Source: Pseudomonas putida
GTDB taxonomy: Bacteria > Pseudomonadota > Gammaproteobacteria > Pseudomonadales > Pseudomonadaceae
Assembly: GCF_028682635.1 (NCBI RefSeq)
Contig: NZ_JANHLK010000001.1
Span: 62,001-126,000, forward strand
Length of the DNA: 64,000 nucleotides
Direction: 5' to 3'
Numbering within the stretch: the stretch's first letter is position 1; the number at the start of each line of letters is the position of its first letter. The notes beneath the pieces were generated by a model. It did not search any database and was not told where the DNA came from. It saw nothing but the letters and a program-made list of their open reading frames with translations. Shown here piece by piece: positions 1-8,865 of this stretch. A program made the translations under genes and the position numbers.

Positions 1-1
1 C

Positions 2-421
2 CTGATGGTCGGGATCATCGTGACGCTGCTGTCGCTGTTCTTCACTGATTTGCAGGTGCATCACCTGGGCGTGACCGTTCTGGTGGTGGTGCTGACGGCG
101 ACGATCTTCTCGCTGCTGGGCTTCATCAACGCCGTATTCGCGCGCAACTTCGATGACATCTCGATCATCCCGACCTTTGTGCTGACGCCGTTGACCTACC
201 TGGGCGGGGTGTTCTACTCGATTTCGTTGCTGCCGCCGTTCTGGCAGACCGTATCCTTGGCCAACCCGGTATTGCACATGGTCAATGCGTTCCGTTACGG
301 CATTCTTGGCGTTTCGGATATTCGGATCAGTATCGCGATCACGTTCATGTTGGTGGCGACTGTGATTCTGTACCTGGGATGTGCGCGGTTGCTGGTGAGT
401 GGGCGCGGAATGCGTACCTGA
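2..421 (+). CDS. ABC-2 type transporter permease, C-terminal part (cut by window edge)
   Basis: The reading frame is open from the first bases to a TGA at 419-421, so only the last 139 or so residues are present. The visible part has at least four hydrophobic stretches and the ABC-2 permease pattern, with 'TPLTYLGGVFY' and 'NPVLHMVNAFRYG' as in the YadH family. Such permeases pair with an ATPase of the YadG type, whose gene would lie upstream outside the window. The transported substrate cannot be told. The family is clear; the exact member is inference. Confidence 0.85.
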   Translation: MMVGIIVTLLSLFFTDLQVHHLGVTVLVVVLTATIFSLLGFINAVFARNFDDISIIPTFVLTPLTYLGGVFYSISLLPPFWQTVSLANPVLHMVNAFRYGILGVSDIRISIAITFMLVATVILYLGCARLLVSGRGMRT

Positions 422-450
422 TCATTGTCTCGCGGATGTACCCGATCTAC

Positions 451-480
451 TGTAGGAGCTGGCTTGCCAGCGATGGCGGC
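451..480. repeat. REP-type element, single copy
   Basis: It begins with TGTAGGAGCTGGCTTGCCAG, a palindromic head typical of Pseudomonas REP sequences and shared with the copy at 48321. It lies 30 bp past the permease stop codon and has no inverted partner nearby. Confidence 0.75.
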
Positions 481-497
481 TTGACTGAGTACATATC

Positions 498-960
498 CAT
501 TGCTGCGGTAACGGCCACTTATGGTTTCGCCCTTACGGCGAGTCACTTGGAAAAACGGAACGCCGCCCGGCCCCAAGTAACCAAGGGCTCTTGCCCCTGA
601 CGTTCGGTGCCTCGCTGTGGCTCGACATGTCCTCCTTCCGGTCCTGCTCCGTGGGCCCGCCGCCATCGGCCATCCATGGCCGAGACTGTGTAAAAACGTT
701 TTTCAGCGCGACAGGTACTCAAAACCGGACTGGAAATCGCGCTTCTATGCGAAATCCACATCTGTTGACGGGCCAATAAATTTCAGATTGAACGTAGACG
801 CGCACAGTTAAATTTTGGCGAAGCGTTTTTACACACTCTGGGCCGAGGGCGGCTAAACCGGCATCCATGCCGGTTTGCCCACTGCGCAGAACCTCCACTC
901 GGCCTCTCGACGGGGCAAGAAAATCAAGATCAAAAGCCAAAGCAAAAGCGAGGCGAGCTA
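498..960. repeat. Long Pseudomonas intergenic repeat, interrupted by a MITE-like insertion
   Basis: This gap has no convincing gene. From memory it matches a repeat found between genes in many fluorescent pseudomonads: 'GGCGAGTCACTTGG', 'CAAGTAACCAAGGGCTC', two strong hairpins (666-683 with arms TCGGCCAT/ATGGCCGA, and 855-875 with AACCGGCAT/ATGCCGGTT) and 'AAAAGCCAAAGCAAAAGC'. Short open frames on both strands look like chance frames in a GC-rich repeat. The repeat is split by the element at 682-840. Confidence 0.6.
682..840. mobile_element. MITE-like non-autonomous element, 159 bp
   Basis: The left end GAGACTGTGTAAAAACG (682-698) and the reverse complement of the right end (824-840) match at 15 of 17 positions. 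The element is flanked by GGCC on both sides (678-681 and 841-844), which fits a 4-bp target duplication; the direct repeat can also be read as 7 bp, GGCCGAG. The interior is more AT-rich than its surroundings and codes for nothing. Removing it restores a continuous hairpin-rich repeat. The parent insertion-sequence family is not identified. Confidence 0.65.
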
Positions 961-1003
961 ACGCTCGACCTTGTTGTTTGGTGGTACGCGTTGCATTCCA
1001 AAT

Positions 1004-1031
1004 CAAAACGGCGCCTTATGGCGCCGTTTTG
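1004..1031 (-). terminator. Rho-independent terminator of the DUF2062 gene
   Basis: A 12-bp perfect stem (CAAAACGGCGCC) with the 4-base loop TTAT sits just past the stop of the minus-strand gene ending at 1037. The A/T ends of the stem supply the U tract. Confidence 0.8.
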
Positions 1032-1036
1032 CATTG

Positions 1037-1552
1037 TCACAGCCGACTTTGCTTGCGCCGACGCCACTGTCGCGCCACCCACCAGCGCCAATACATCATC
1101 ACCAGGCAATAGGCCAACGCCCCCAGCACCAACCCGGTCACCACCGACCCCAGCAAAAACGGTTGCCACAAGGTCGAGAGCTCGCCGCTGATCCATTCCC
1201 AGGTCAGCTCGTCCGGCAGATGGCGCGGCGGAACGTCCATCAGCCAGGCACCGGTCTGGTAGGTGCAGAAGAACACGGCCGGCATGGTGATCGGGTTGGT
1301 CAGCCAGACCAGGCTGACCGCAATCGGCATGTTGCCGCGCACGATGATCGCAAGAATCGCCGCCACCAGCATCTGCAATGGAATCGGCAGGAATGCCGCG
1401 AACAGGCCGACCGCCATGGCCCGGGCCACGGAATGGCGATTGAGGTGCCAGAGGTTCGGGTCATGCAGCAGGGTGCCGAGAAAGCGTAAGGACTTGTGTT
1501 CCCTGATGCTGGTCGGGTCTGGCATGTAACGTTTGAATAATCGCCGGGGCAT
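1037..1552 (-). CDS. DUF2062 family membrane protein
   Basis: This 171-residue protein begins MPRRLFKRYMPD. Longer in-frame starts up to 1624 would add a tail without family resemblance, so the start at 1552 is preferred. A long hydrophobic central region carries the DUF2062 hallmark of a Pro-rich loop ('FLPIPLQML') followed by 'WLTNPITMP'; a last membrane helix lies near residues 140-160 before a basic tail. The family sits in the inner membrane and has no assigned reaction. It is divergent from comEC. Confidence 0.85.
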   Translation of the reverse strand: MPRRLFKRYMPDPTSIREHKSLRFLGTLLHDPNLWHLNRHSVARAMAVGLFAAFLPIPLQMLVAAILAIIVRGNMPIAVSLVWLTNPITMPAVFFCTYQTGAWLMDVPPRHLPDELTWEWISGELSTLWQPFLLGSVVTGLVLGALAYCLVMMYWRWWVARQWRRRKQSRL

Positions 1553-1688
1553 AAGGCTTCTCGGTCGGTCAGGTCGGCAAGTATGTCTGGATTCCATGAG
1601 GCGCCCATTCAGACTTTGTGACAATTGTTAACGACGGACGTGCCCTGCGCGGGCTATGCCTAGGGACGGGACTCTCAAGGACGGGCTT

Positions 1689-3923
1689 ATGCGCACAGGG
1701 ATGATGGCGCTGGCGTTGGGTCTGTTGGCCTTGCGTTTTTTACCGGTGTTACCGCCGGTCTGGTTGTGGTTGTTGATGCCGGTGGCAGGTTTGATTTTGC
1801 TGCCGTTCAGGACGTATCCGGCGGCGTTTTTCCTGTTCGGCCTGAGTTGGGCTTGCGCCCATGCGCAATGGGCCCTGGACGATCGGCTGGCGCCGACCCT
1901 CGACGGGGAAACGCGCTGGCTTGAGGGGCGGGTGACCGGGTTGCCACAGAACGCAGAAGGGGTGGTGCGTTTCGAACTGACCGACAGCCGGTCACGCCGC
2001 AGCGACCTGCCGCGACATTTGCGCCTGGCCTGGTACGACGGCCCGCCGGTCAACAGCGGCGAACAGTGGCGGCTGGCGGTCAAGCTGAAGCGACCCGTAG
2101 GTTTGCTCAATCCCCATGCCTTCGATTATGAGGCCTGGCTGCTGGCGCAACGCATCGGTGCGACCGGGACCGTCAAGGCCGGGGAGCGACTGGCGCCAGC
2201 CCGGTGGGCCTTGCGCGACGGTGTGCGGCAGCGGCTGCAGGCTGTGGACGCCCAGGGGCGAACGGGCGTGCTGACAGCGTTGGTGCTGGGCGACGGCGCG
2301 GGCCTCAGTCGCGAAGACTGGCAGGTGTTGCAAGACACCGGCACCGTGCACCTGCTGGTGATTTCCGGGCAGCACGTCGGCCTGTTGGCGGGATTGGTCT
2401 ATCTGTTGATCGCCGGGCTTGCCCGTTTTGGCTTGTGGCCAGGCCGTCTGCCTTGGTTGCCCTGGGCCTGCGGCCTGGCTTTTGCGGCCGCCCTTGGCTA
2501 TGGGCTGCTGGCCGGCTTCGAAGTGCCGGTTCGCCGAGCTTGTCTGATGATTGGACTGGTGCTGCTGTGGCGCCTGCGCTTTCGTCACCTGGGTGCGTGG
2601 TGGCCGCTGTTGCTGGCACTCAATGGCGTCTTGCTGATGGACCCGTTTGCGAGTCTGCAGCCGGGATTCTGGCTGTCCTTCGCGGCCGTGGCGGTGTTGA
2701 TCTTCACCTTCGGTGGTCGCTTGGGCCCTTGGCCATGGTGGCAAACCTGGACCCGTGCCCAGTGGCTGATCGCAATCGGCCTTGGCCCGTTCTTGCTGGT
2801 CCTGGGATTGCCGATCAGCCTCAGCGGCCCACTGGTCAATCTGCTGGCGGTGCCCTGGATCAGCCTGGTGGTGCTGCCTCCGGCATTGCTCGGGACTTTG
2901 TTATTGCCGGTGCCCCACGTCGGCGAGTGGTTACTGTGGCTGGCGGGCGGTTTGATCGATTGGCTGTTCACCGCGCTGGCACTGGTCGCCGGCAAGGTGC
3001 CCGCGTGGCTGCCCGCGGCCATCCCGTTGTGGGTCTGGGGCCTCGGCACTCTGGGTGCCTTTCTGTTGTTGCTGCCGCGAGGCGTGCCCCTGCGTCCGCT
3101 AGGGTGGCCTTTGCTGCTGCTCCTGGTTTTTCCACCGCGGCCGCTGCTGCCCGAAGGCATTGCCGAGGTTTGGCAACTGGATGTGGGCCAAGGGTTGGCG
3201 ATCATGGTGCGTACTCGCCATCACACGCTGCTGTATGACGCTGGCCCGCGTTTTCGAGATCTCGACCAGGGCGCGCGGGTGGTACTGCCAGCGTTACGCA
3301 AACTGGGGGTGAAGGAGCTTGACCTGATGTTGATCAGCCATGCCCATGCCGATCACGCCGGTGGCGCCCGGGCCGTTGCCAATGGGTTGCCGGTGAAACG
3401 GGTGGTCAGTGGCGAACCTGCCGACCTGCCTGCCGGGTTGCAGGCCGAGGGCTGTGAGAGCGGCCGGCAATGGACGTGGGACGGGGTCGAGTTCCGGCTT
3501 TGGCATTGGCCACAGGCCAGGGACAGCAATCAGAATTCCTGCGTCTTGCAGATAACAGCCAATGGCGAGCGCTTGCTGCTCAGCGGTGACATCGACAGCA
3601 GCGCCGAGCGCGCCTTGCTCGACAGCCCATTGGCCGTGCCCACCGACTGGTTGCAGGCCCCGCACCACGGCAGCCGCAGTTCGTCGTCGATGGCGCTGCT
3701 CAACGTCTTGCAGCCCAAGGCGGTGCTGATCTCCCGTGGCCAGGGCAACTCGTTCGGTCATCCGCATGCGGTGGTGATTGCCCGCTATCGAAATCGCGGC
3801 ACGGCGATCTACGACAGCGCGCAGCAAGGCGCCGTTCATCTGCAACTGGGGCGTTTCGAGCCGCCACGCGCGATGCGTCAAGAACGGCGCTTCTGGCGCG
3901 ATCCACCACCCCCGGGCAAATAA
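1689..3923 (+). CDS. comEC: ComEC/Rec2 DNA-uptake channel protein
   Basis: This 744-residue polytopic membrane protein is predicted to form the inner-membrane channel for single-stranded DNA in natural transformation. The N-terminal soluble region is followed by the competence domain with many membrane helices (about residues 200-480) and a metallo-beta-lactamase-like domain whose HAHADH metal motif is at residues 551-556. The start at 1689 is chosen because AAGGA lies 7 bases before it; an ATG at 1656 lacks such a site. Length is normal for the family. Transformation in fluorescent pseudomonads is poorly documented, so the role in this strain is inference. Confidence 0.92.
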   Translation: MRTGMMALALGLLALRFLPVLPPVWLWLLMPVAGLILLPFRTYPAAFFLFGLSWACAHAQWALDDRLAPTLDGETRWLEGRVTGLPQNAEGVVRFELTDSRSRRSDLPRHLRLAWYDGPPVNSGEQWRLAVKLKRPVGLLNPHAFDYEAWLLAQRIGATGTVKAGERLAPARWALRDGVRQRLQAVDAQGRTGVLTALVLGDGAGLSREDWQVLQDTGTVHLLVISGQHVGLLAGLVYLLIAGLARFGLWPGRLPWLPWACGLAFAAALGYGLLAGFEVPVRRACLMIGLVLLWRLRFRHLGAWWPLLLALNGVLLMDPFASLQPGFWLSFAAVAVLIFTFGGRLGPWPWWQTWTRAQWLIAIGLGPFLLVLGLPISLSGPLVNLLAVPWISLVVLPPALLGTLLLPVPHVGEWLLWLAGGLIDWLFTALALVAGKVPAWLPAAIPLWVWGLGTLGAFLLLLPRGVPLRPLGWPLLLLLVFPPRPLLPEGIAEVWQLDVGQGLAIMVRTRHHTLLYDAGPRFRDLDQGARVVLPALRKLGVKELDLMLISHAHADHAGGARAVANGLPVKRVVSGEPADLPAGLQAEGCESGRQWTWDGVEFRLWHWPQARDSNQNSCVLQITANGERLLLSGDIDSSAERALLDSPLAVPTDWLQAPHHGSRSSSSMALLNVLQPKAVLISRGQGNSFGHPHAVVIARYRNRGTAIYDSAQQGAVHLQLGRFEPPRAMRQERRFWRDPPPPGK

Positions 3924-4021
3924 CCGGGCGTTAGCAAAGGCCGACCGGATGCGACATCACAGTCTTCGGTGCGCCCACCCCCTATGTTAGAGTGGCGCAC
4001 TTTTTCGAGGGGACTGTCACT

Positions 4022-4657
4022 GTGTGGGAATTGGTCAAATCCGGCGGCTGGATGATGCTGCCGATCATCCTGAGTTCCATCGCGGCAATGGCGATCGTTG
4101 CCGAACGTCTGTGGACCCTGCGAGCCAGTCGCGTGACCCCGGAGCATTTGCTCGGGCAGGTCTGGGTCTGGATCAAGGACAAGCAACTGAACAAGGAAAA
4201 GCTCAAGGAACTGCGCGCCAATTCGCCCCTGGGTGAAATCCTGGCCGCGGGCCTGGCCAACTCCCGGCATGGTCGCGAGATCATGAAGGAATGTATCGAA
4301 GAGGCTGCCGCGCGGGTCATCCACGAGCTGGAACGCTACATCAATGCCCTCGGCACCATCGCCGCCATGGCCCCGTTGCTGGGGCTTTTGGGTACGGTGC
4401 TGGGCATGATCGACATTTTCAGTGCGTTCATGGGCACGGGCATGACCACCAACGCCGCAGTGCTCGCCGGGGGTATCTCCAAGGCGCTGATCACCACGGC
4501 TGCCGGCTTGATGGTCGGTATCCCGTCGGTATTCTTCCACCGTTTCCTGCAACGCCGGATCGATGAGCTGGTGGTGGGCATGGAGCAGGAAGCGATCAAG
4601 CTGGTCGAAGTGGTGCAGGGTGATCGTGACGTGGATCTGGCGGGGGTCAAAGCGTGA
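4022..4657 (+). CDS. exbB: MotA/TolQ/ExbB-type proton channel protein
   Basis: This 211-residue protein has the TolQ/ExbB layout: one helix near the N-terminus (about 8-28), a cytoplasmic loop, then two helices (about 110-150 with 'LLGLLGTVLGMIDIF', and 155-180 with 'TTAAGLMVGIPS'). It would form the proton channel stator with the following ExbD-like protein and energise an outer-membrane or envelope process. The GTG at 4022 is preferred over an ATG at 3992 because GAGGGG stands just before it and MWELVKSGG is the usual family start. It overlaps the next gene by 4 bp. This pair next to lpxK is a standard Pseudomonas order; its client is unknown. Confidence 0.88.
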   Translation: MWELVKSGGWMMLPIILSSIAAMAIVAERLWTLRASRVTPEHLLGQVWVWIKDKQLNKEKLKELRANSPLGEILAAGLANSRHGREIMKECIEEAAARVIHELERYINALGTIAAMAPLLGLLGTVLGMIDIFSAFMGTGMTTNAAVLAGGISKALITTAAGLMVGIPSVFFHRFLQRRIDELVVGMEQEAIKLVEVVQGDRDVDLAGVKA

Positions 4658-5082
4658 AATTCCGCCGCAAGCAACGGGAGAATGTGGACATCAACCTCGC
4701 GTCGCTGATCGACGTGGTGTTTATCCTGCTGCTGTTTTTTGTCGTGACCACGACCTTCACCCGTGAAACCCAGTTGCGCGTCGATCTGCCCGAAGCGGTC
4801 AGCGGCGCGCCTTCCGACGACCAGACCCGGCAGCTGGATATCGCGATCAGCGCCGACGGAGTGTTTTCGGTGAACAACCAGGTATTGCCCAAAAGCGACC
4901 TGGCGACGCTGATGGATGCCCTGCAGAAACAATCAAATGGCGACACCAGCCGGCCGCTGTCCATCAGCGCCGACGGAAAATCCCAGCATCAGTCGGTCAT
5001 CACCGCCATGGACGCCGCCGGCAAGCTTGGCTTCAGCCATTTGCGCATGACCACAGTCGAGGCGGCGCCGCCCGCGCCCTGA
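4654..5082 (+). CDS. exbD: ExbD/TolR-type biopolymer transport protein
   Basis: This 142-residue protein has a short cytoplasmic head, one membrane helix (about residues 15-36) and a periplasmic domain. The helix carries the proton-conducting aspartate in 'SLIDVVF' (Asp20), as in ExbD and TolR. It starts at a GTG overlapping the stop of the ExbB-like gene (GTGA), so the two are likely translationally coupled, and it overlaps lpxK by 1 bp. It is expected to work as a complex with the upstream protein. Confidence 0.9.
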   Translation: MKFRRKQRENVDINLASLIDVVFILLLFFVVTTTFTRETQLRVDLPEAVSGAPSDDQTRQLDIAISADGVFSVNNQVLPKSDLATLMDALQKQSNGDTSRPLSISADGKSQHQSVITAMDAAGKLGFSHLRMTTVEAAPPAP

Positions 5083-6092
5083 TGGCCATGTCCGATCGCC
5101 TGCTCGCCGCGTGGTACCGAGGCCATCCGGCCCTGAAACTGCTACAGCCGCTGGAGTGGTTGTACCGGCGCGTGGTCAACAACAAGCGCCAGCGCTTTCT
5201 GGCGGGCGAGGGTGAGATCTATCAGCCACCGGTACCGCTGATCGTGGTGGGCAACATCACCGTCGGCGGCACCGGCAAGACCCCGCTGATCCTGTGGATG
5301 ATCCAGCACTGTCAACGCAGCGGCTTGCGGGTCGGCGTGGTCAGCCGCGGTTACGGCGCCAAGCCTGCGCAATTGCCATGGCGGGTCGAGGCGGATCAAG
5401 GGGCCGAGATCGCTGGCGATGAGCCGCTGTTGATCGTGCAGCGTACCGGCGTGCCCTTGATGATCGATCCAGATCGCAGCGCGGCGGTCAAAGCCTTGCT
5501 AGCCAGTGAGCCGCTGGACCTGATCCTGTCCGATGACGGCATGCAGCATTACCGTCTGGCCCGGGATCTGGAGCTGGTGCTGATCGACGCCGCCCGTGGC
5601 CTGGGCAACCGCCGTTGCCTGCCGGCCGGGCCACTGCGTGAACCGGTCGAGCGTCTGCAAAGTGTCGACGCGGTGCTCTACAACGGCGCCACGGCTGACA
5701 GCGGCGACGGCTTTGCCTTCCAGTTGCAACCGACCGCACTGGTCAACCTGCAAAGCGGCGAACGGCGCCCGCTCGATCACTTTCCCGCGGGCCAGGCGCT
5801 GCATGCCGTGGCCGGGATCGGTAACCCGCAGCGTTTCTTCAGGACCCTCGAGACGTTACACTGGCAGCCGGTCCCGCACGCGTTCGCCGACCACGCCGAA
5901 TACAGCGTGCAGGCCTTGAATTTCAATCCGCCATTGCCATTGGTGATGACCGAAAAGGACGCGGTGAAGTGCCGTGCCTTCGCCGCCGCCGACTGGTGGT
6001 ACCTGGCGGTCGACGCTGTGCCGTCGCCAGCCTTCACGGCCTGGTTCGATACACAGTTGATGCGCCTGTTGCCGGCTCGTCTTTTGCCTTAA
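5082..6092 (+). CDS. lpxK: Tetraacyldisaccharide 4'-kinase
   Basis: LpxK phosphorylates the 4' position of the lipid A disaccharide precursor at the inner-membrane face. The 336-residue protein has an N-terminal membrane-associating region and a P-loop, GGTGKT, at residues 62-67, followed by the family's 'SRGYG' and 'SDDGMQH' segments. Start at 5082 overlaps the previous stop by one base; an ATG two codons later (5088) is also possible. It sits in a cell-envelope operon with kdsB and murB. Confidence 0.96.
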   Translation: MAMSDRLLAAWYRGHPALKLLQPLEWLYRRVVNNKRQRFLAGEGEIYQPPVPLIVVGNITVGGTGKTPLILWMIQHCQRSGLRVGVVSRGYGAKPAQLPWRVEADQGAEIAGDEPLLIVQRTGVPLMIDPDRSAAVKALLASEPLDLILSDDGMQHYRLARDLELVLIDAARGLGNRRCLPAGPLREPVERLQSVDAVLYNGATADSGDGFAFQLQPTALVNLQSGERRPLDHFPAGQALHAVAGIGNPQRFFRTLETLHWQPVPHAFADHAEYSVQALNFNPPLPLVMTEKDAVKCRAFAAADWWYLAVDAVPSPAFTAWFDTQLMRLLPARLLP

Positions 6093-6117
6093 CTCCGTTT
6101 CTATCCAGGGAATGTTC

Positions 6118-6303
6118 ATGGACACCAAATTGCTCGACATCCTCGCTTGCCCGGTCTGCAAAGGTCCGCTCAAGCTCAGCGCCGACAAGACCGAGCTGAT
6201 CAGCAAGGGCGCTGGCCTTGCATACCCGATTCGCGACGGCATCCCGGTCATGCTCGAAAGCGAAGCCCGCACCCTGACCACCGACGAGCGTCTGGATAAA
6301 TGA
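6118..6303 (+). CDS. ycaR: Trm112/YcaR family protein
   Basis: This 61-residue protein of the UPF0434/Trm112 family contains the conserved 'ACPVCKGPL' near its start and '[14 protein letters not shown]'. Start at 6118 (MDTKLLD) is preferred over the ATG two codons upstream because it gives the conserved family N-terminus with AGGG at a suitable distance. It overlaps kdsB by 4 bp, the order seen in many gammaproteobacteria. Trm112 proteins activate methyltransferases in eukaryotes; the bacterial role is uncertain. Confidence 0.92.
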   Translation: MDTKLLDILACPVCKGPLKLSADKTELISKGAGLAYPIRDGIPVMLESEARTLTTDERLDK

Positions 6304-7064
6304 CTACAGCCTTTACCGTTGTTATTCCTGCGCGCTATGCCTCGACCCGTCTGCCGGGCAAACCGCTGCTGTTGATCGCCGGCAAGCCGATGATCCAGCA
6401 CGTGTGGGAACAGGCGTGCAAAAGCAGCGCCGAGCGTGTGGTAGTGGCGACTGACGACGTACGCATCGCCCAGGCCTGCGAAGGGTTTGGTGCGCAAGTG
6501 GTGATGACTCGCGTGGATCACAACTCCGGCACCGATCGCCTGGCCGAAGTCGCAGCGAAGCTGGGCCTGGCGCCTGACGCGATCGTGGTCAACGTCCAGG
6601 GTGACGAGCCGCTGATCCCGCCAAGTGTCATCGATCAGGTGGCCGTCAACCTGGCGGCCCACCCAGAAGCGCGCATGGCCACCCTGGCCGAGCCGATCGA
6701 AGACGTCGAGAGTCTGTTCAATACCAACGTGGTCAAGGTCGTCAGCGACCTCAATGGCCTGGCACTGACCTTCAGTCGCGCGACCTTGCCATGGGCCCGG
6801 GACACCTTCGCCAAGAGCCTCGAGCAGTTGCCGGAAGGTGTGCCGTATCGCCGCCACATCGGCATCTATGCCTACCGCGCCGGTTTCCTCCATGACTTCG
6901 TTAGCTGGGGCCCGTGCTGGCTGGAAAACACCGAATGCCTGGAACAGCTGCGTGCCTTGTGGCACGGGGTGCGGATTCACGTCGCCGATGCGCTGGTCGC
7001 GCCGCCGGCCGGTGTCGATACCGTTGAAGACCTTGAGCGCGTTCGTCGCCTGCTGGAGGCCTGA
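6300..7064 (+). CDS. kdsB: 3-deoxy-manno-octulosonate cytidylyltransferase
   Basis: KdsB activates Kdo with CTP to give CMP-Kdo for lipopolysaccharide inner-core synthesis. The 254-residue protein has the nucleotidyltransferase signature '[15 protein letters not shown]' at residues 9-23 and '[11 protein letters not shown]' at about 98-108. It starts in an ATGA overlap with ycaR and overlaps the next gene by one base, so it is part of the same transcript as lpxK. Confidence 0.97.
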   Translation: MTTAFTVVIPARYASTRLPGKPLLLIAGKPMIQHVWEQACKSSAERVVVATDDVRIAQACEGFGAQVVMTRVDHNSGTDRLAEVAAKLGLAPDAIVVNVQGDEPLIPPSVIDQVAVNLAAHPEARMATLAEPIEDVESLFNTNVVKVVSDLNGLALTFSRATLPWARDTFAKSLEQLPEGVPYRRHIGIYAYRAGFLHDFVSWGPCWLENTECLEQLRALWHGVRIHVADALVAPPAGVDTVEDLERVRRLLEA

Positions 7065-7528
7065 TGCGGGTTCTGTTTGTCTGCCTGGGCAATATCTGCC
7101 GTTCACCCACGGCCGAAGGTGTACTGCGGCATAAACTGCGCGAAGCGGGGCTGGCCGATCAAGTCGAAGTGGCCTCCGCCGGTACCGGCGACTGGCACGT
7201 GGGCAGTGCACCGGACAAGCGCAGCCAGGCGGCGGCGAAAAAGCGCGGTTATGATTTGTCCGCCCAGCGCGCCCAGCAGGTCACCCGCGCCGATTTCGCC
7301 GAGTACGACCTGATCCTCGCGATGGACAACAGCAACCTGCGCAACCTCATGGACCTGCAACCGGCCAAGGGCAGGGCGGAGCTGGACCTGTTCCTGCGTC
7401 GCTACCCGTCGGAGATCGATGAAGTCCCGGACCCGTACAACGACAGTGAGCATGGCTTTGAAATTGTGTTGGACCTGATCGAGCGCGCCAGTGACCTGCT
7501 GGTGATCGAACTGAAGGAACGGTTATGA
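7064..7528 (+). CDS. Low-molecular-weight protein-tyrosine phosphatase
   Basis: This 154-residue protein has the active-site loop C7-LGNIC-R13-S near the N-terminus and the general-acid segment 'DPYNDS' near residues 127-132, so all catalytic residues are present. In other bacteria such phosphatases often act on tyrosine kinases of exopolysaccharide synthesis, but no such kinase is nearby. Here it is fused into the kdsB-murB transcript with 1-bp and 4-bp overlaps. The in vivo substrate is unknown. Confidence 0.93.
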   Translation: MRVLFVCLGNICRSPTAEGVLRHKLREAGLADQVEVASAGTGDWHVGSAPDKRSQAAAKKRGYDLSAQRAQQVTRADFAEYDLILAMDNSNLRNLMDLQPAKGRAELDLFLRRYPSEIDEVPDPYNDSEHGFEIVLDLIERASDLLVIELKERL

Positions 7529-8544
7529 GTTTGCAGGTGCGATCAGGGGTTTCACTCAAGCCGTTCAACAGCTTTGGCGTGGATGTCCAGGCCCGTCTGT
7601 TTGCCGAGGCCCACAGCGACGCTGATGTGCGTGAGGCCCTGGCTTATGCACGGGAGCACCAGGTGCCCTTGCTGGTGATCGGCGGTGGCAGCAACTTGCT
7701 GCTGACGGCCGATGTTGAATCACTGGTACTGCGCATGGCCAGCCGCGGAATCCGCGTGATCAGCGACGATGGCAGCAAAGTCGTGATCGAGGCCGAGGCG
7801 GGCGAGCCCTGGCATCCGTTCGTGCAACACACCCTGGTGCAGGGCTTGTCGGGCCTGGAAAACCTCAGCCTGATTCCCGGCACCGTGGGCGCCGCGCCCA
7901 TGCAGAACATCGGCGCCTATGGCGTGGAGATCAAGGATGTGTTCGCCGGCCTGACCGCCCTTGATCGCCAGAGTGGCGAGTTGCGCGACTTCAGCCTGCA
8001 AGAGTGCAACTTCGCTTACCGCGACAGCGTGTTCAAGCAGGAACCTGGGCGCTGGTTGATCCTGCGCGTGCGTTTCATCCTCGATCGCGCTGCACAGCTG
8101 CACCTGGAATATGGTCCGGTGCGTCAGCGCCTGACCGAGCAGGGCATCGATCATCCGACCGCCACGGACGTCAGCCAGGCCATCTGCAGCATTCGCAACG
8201 AGAAACTCCCGGACCCGGCGGTGCTCGGCAATGCCGGCAGCTTTTTCAAGAATCCCCTGGTGCCAGCGGCGCTGGTCGCCCGGCTCAAGGGCGAATACCC
8301 GGACCTGGTGGCCTACGCGCAACCCGACGGGCAGATGAAGCTGGCGGCGGGCTGGCTGATCGAGCGGGCAGGGTGGAAAGGTTTCCGCGAGGCCGATGCC
8401 GGCGTGCACAAGATGCAGGCACTGGTGCTGGTCAATTACGGCAGCGCGACGGGACTGCAACTGCTGGACCTGGCACAGCGTATCCAGAAAGACATTTCAG
8501 AGCGTTTCCATGTTGATCTGGAAATGGAGCCCAACCGGTATTAG
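7525..8544 (+). CDS. murB: UDP-N-acetylenolpyruvoylglucosamine reductase
   Basis: MurB is the FAD enzyme that reduces UDP-GlcNAc-enolpyruvate to UDP-MurNAc in the cytoplasm. The 339-residue protein has the FAD-binding 'GGGSNLLL', the segment 'PGTVGAAPMQNIGAYG', and the catalytic-serine motif 'GNAGSFFKNP'. It is of the long E. coli-like type I. It is the last gene of the run that starts at comEC or exbB; a hairpin terminator follows at 8660. Confidence 0.97.
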   Translation: MSLQVRSGVSLKPFNSFGVDVQARLFAEAHSDADVREALAYAREHQVPLLVIGGGSNLLLTADVESLVLRMASRGIRVISDDGSKVVIEAEAGEPWHPFVQHTLVQGLSGLENLSLIPGTVGAAPMQNIGAYGVEIKDVFAGLTALDRQSGELRDFSLQECNFAYRDSVFKQEPGRWLILRVRFILDRAAQLHLEYGPVRQRLTEQGIDHPTATDVSQAICSIRNEKLPDPAVLGNAGSFFKNPLVPAALVARLKGEYPDLVAYAQPDGQMKLAAGWLIERAGWKGFREADAGVHKMQALVLVNYGSATGLQLLDLAQRIQKDISERFHVDLEMEPNRY

Positions 8545-8550
8545 GAAAGC

Positions 8551-8659
8551 AGCTGCAAGCTGCAAGCTTCAAGCTTTCAGCCGCGAGCTACAATCTTTAT
8601 ATCTCGAGCTGCTCGCTGCCTTGCTTCTACTTGAAACTTGCAGCTTAAAGCTTGCAGCC
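8551..8659. repeat. Imperfect palindrome built of AGCTGCAAGCT units
   Basis: The left arm (8551-8573) repeats AGCTGCA / AGCTTCAAG. The right arm (8631-8659) is its inverted copy with a few mismatches. The middle holds further GAGCT-rich sequence. It lies just after murB and abuts the terminator at 8660. Such AGCTTGCAGC-rich tracts recur in Pseudomonas intergenic DNA. It does not encode a protein. Confidence 0.6.
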
Positions 8660-8686
8660 AAAAGCCCTGCCTCAGCAGGGCTTTTT
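8660..8686 (+). terminator. Rho-independent terminator after murB
   Basis: The stem AAAAGCCCTGC / GCAGGGCTTTTT, with a short loop, ends in a T run. The remaining 180 bases up to the iorA start show no gene. Confidence 0.85.
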
Positions 8687-8865
8687 GTTAATACAGGCTT
8701 AACCTGGTCTGCTGACGATGCAAGCATTTGCTCCACCAAAGGCCCGGTGCAGACGTGTCCGTTCGCACAAGAGAGCCCATTAGCCTGAGTCGATCTGCGT
8801 TACCCACCCAAGATCCATCGGCAGATTGCTCGACCCCATAACCCAAGCACTATGCGGGCGTGCCC

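Noticed and set aside
498..1036. Several frames of 60 to 120 codons on both strands in the first intergenic region
   Set aside because: They lie in the long intergenic repeat and MITE, and lack ribosome-binding sites and domains.
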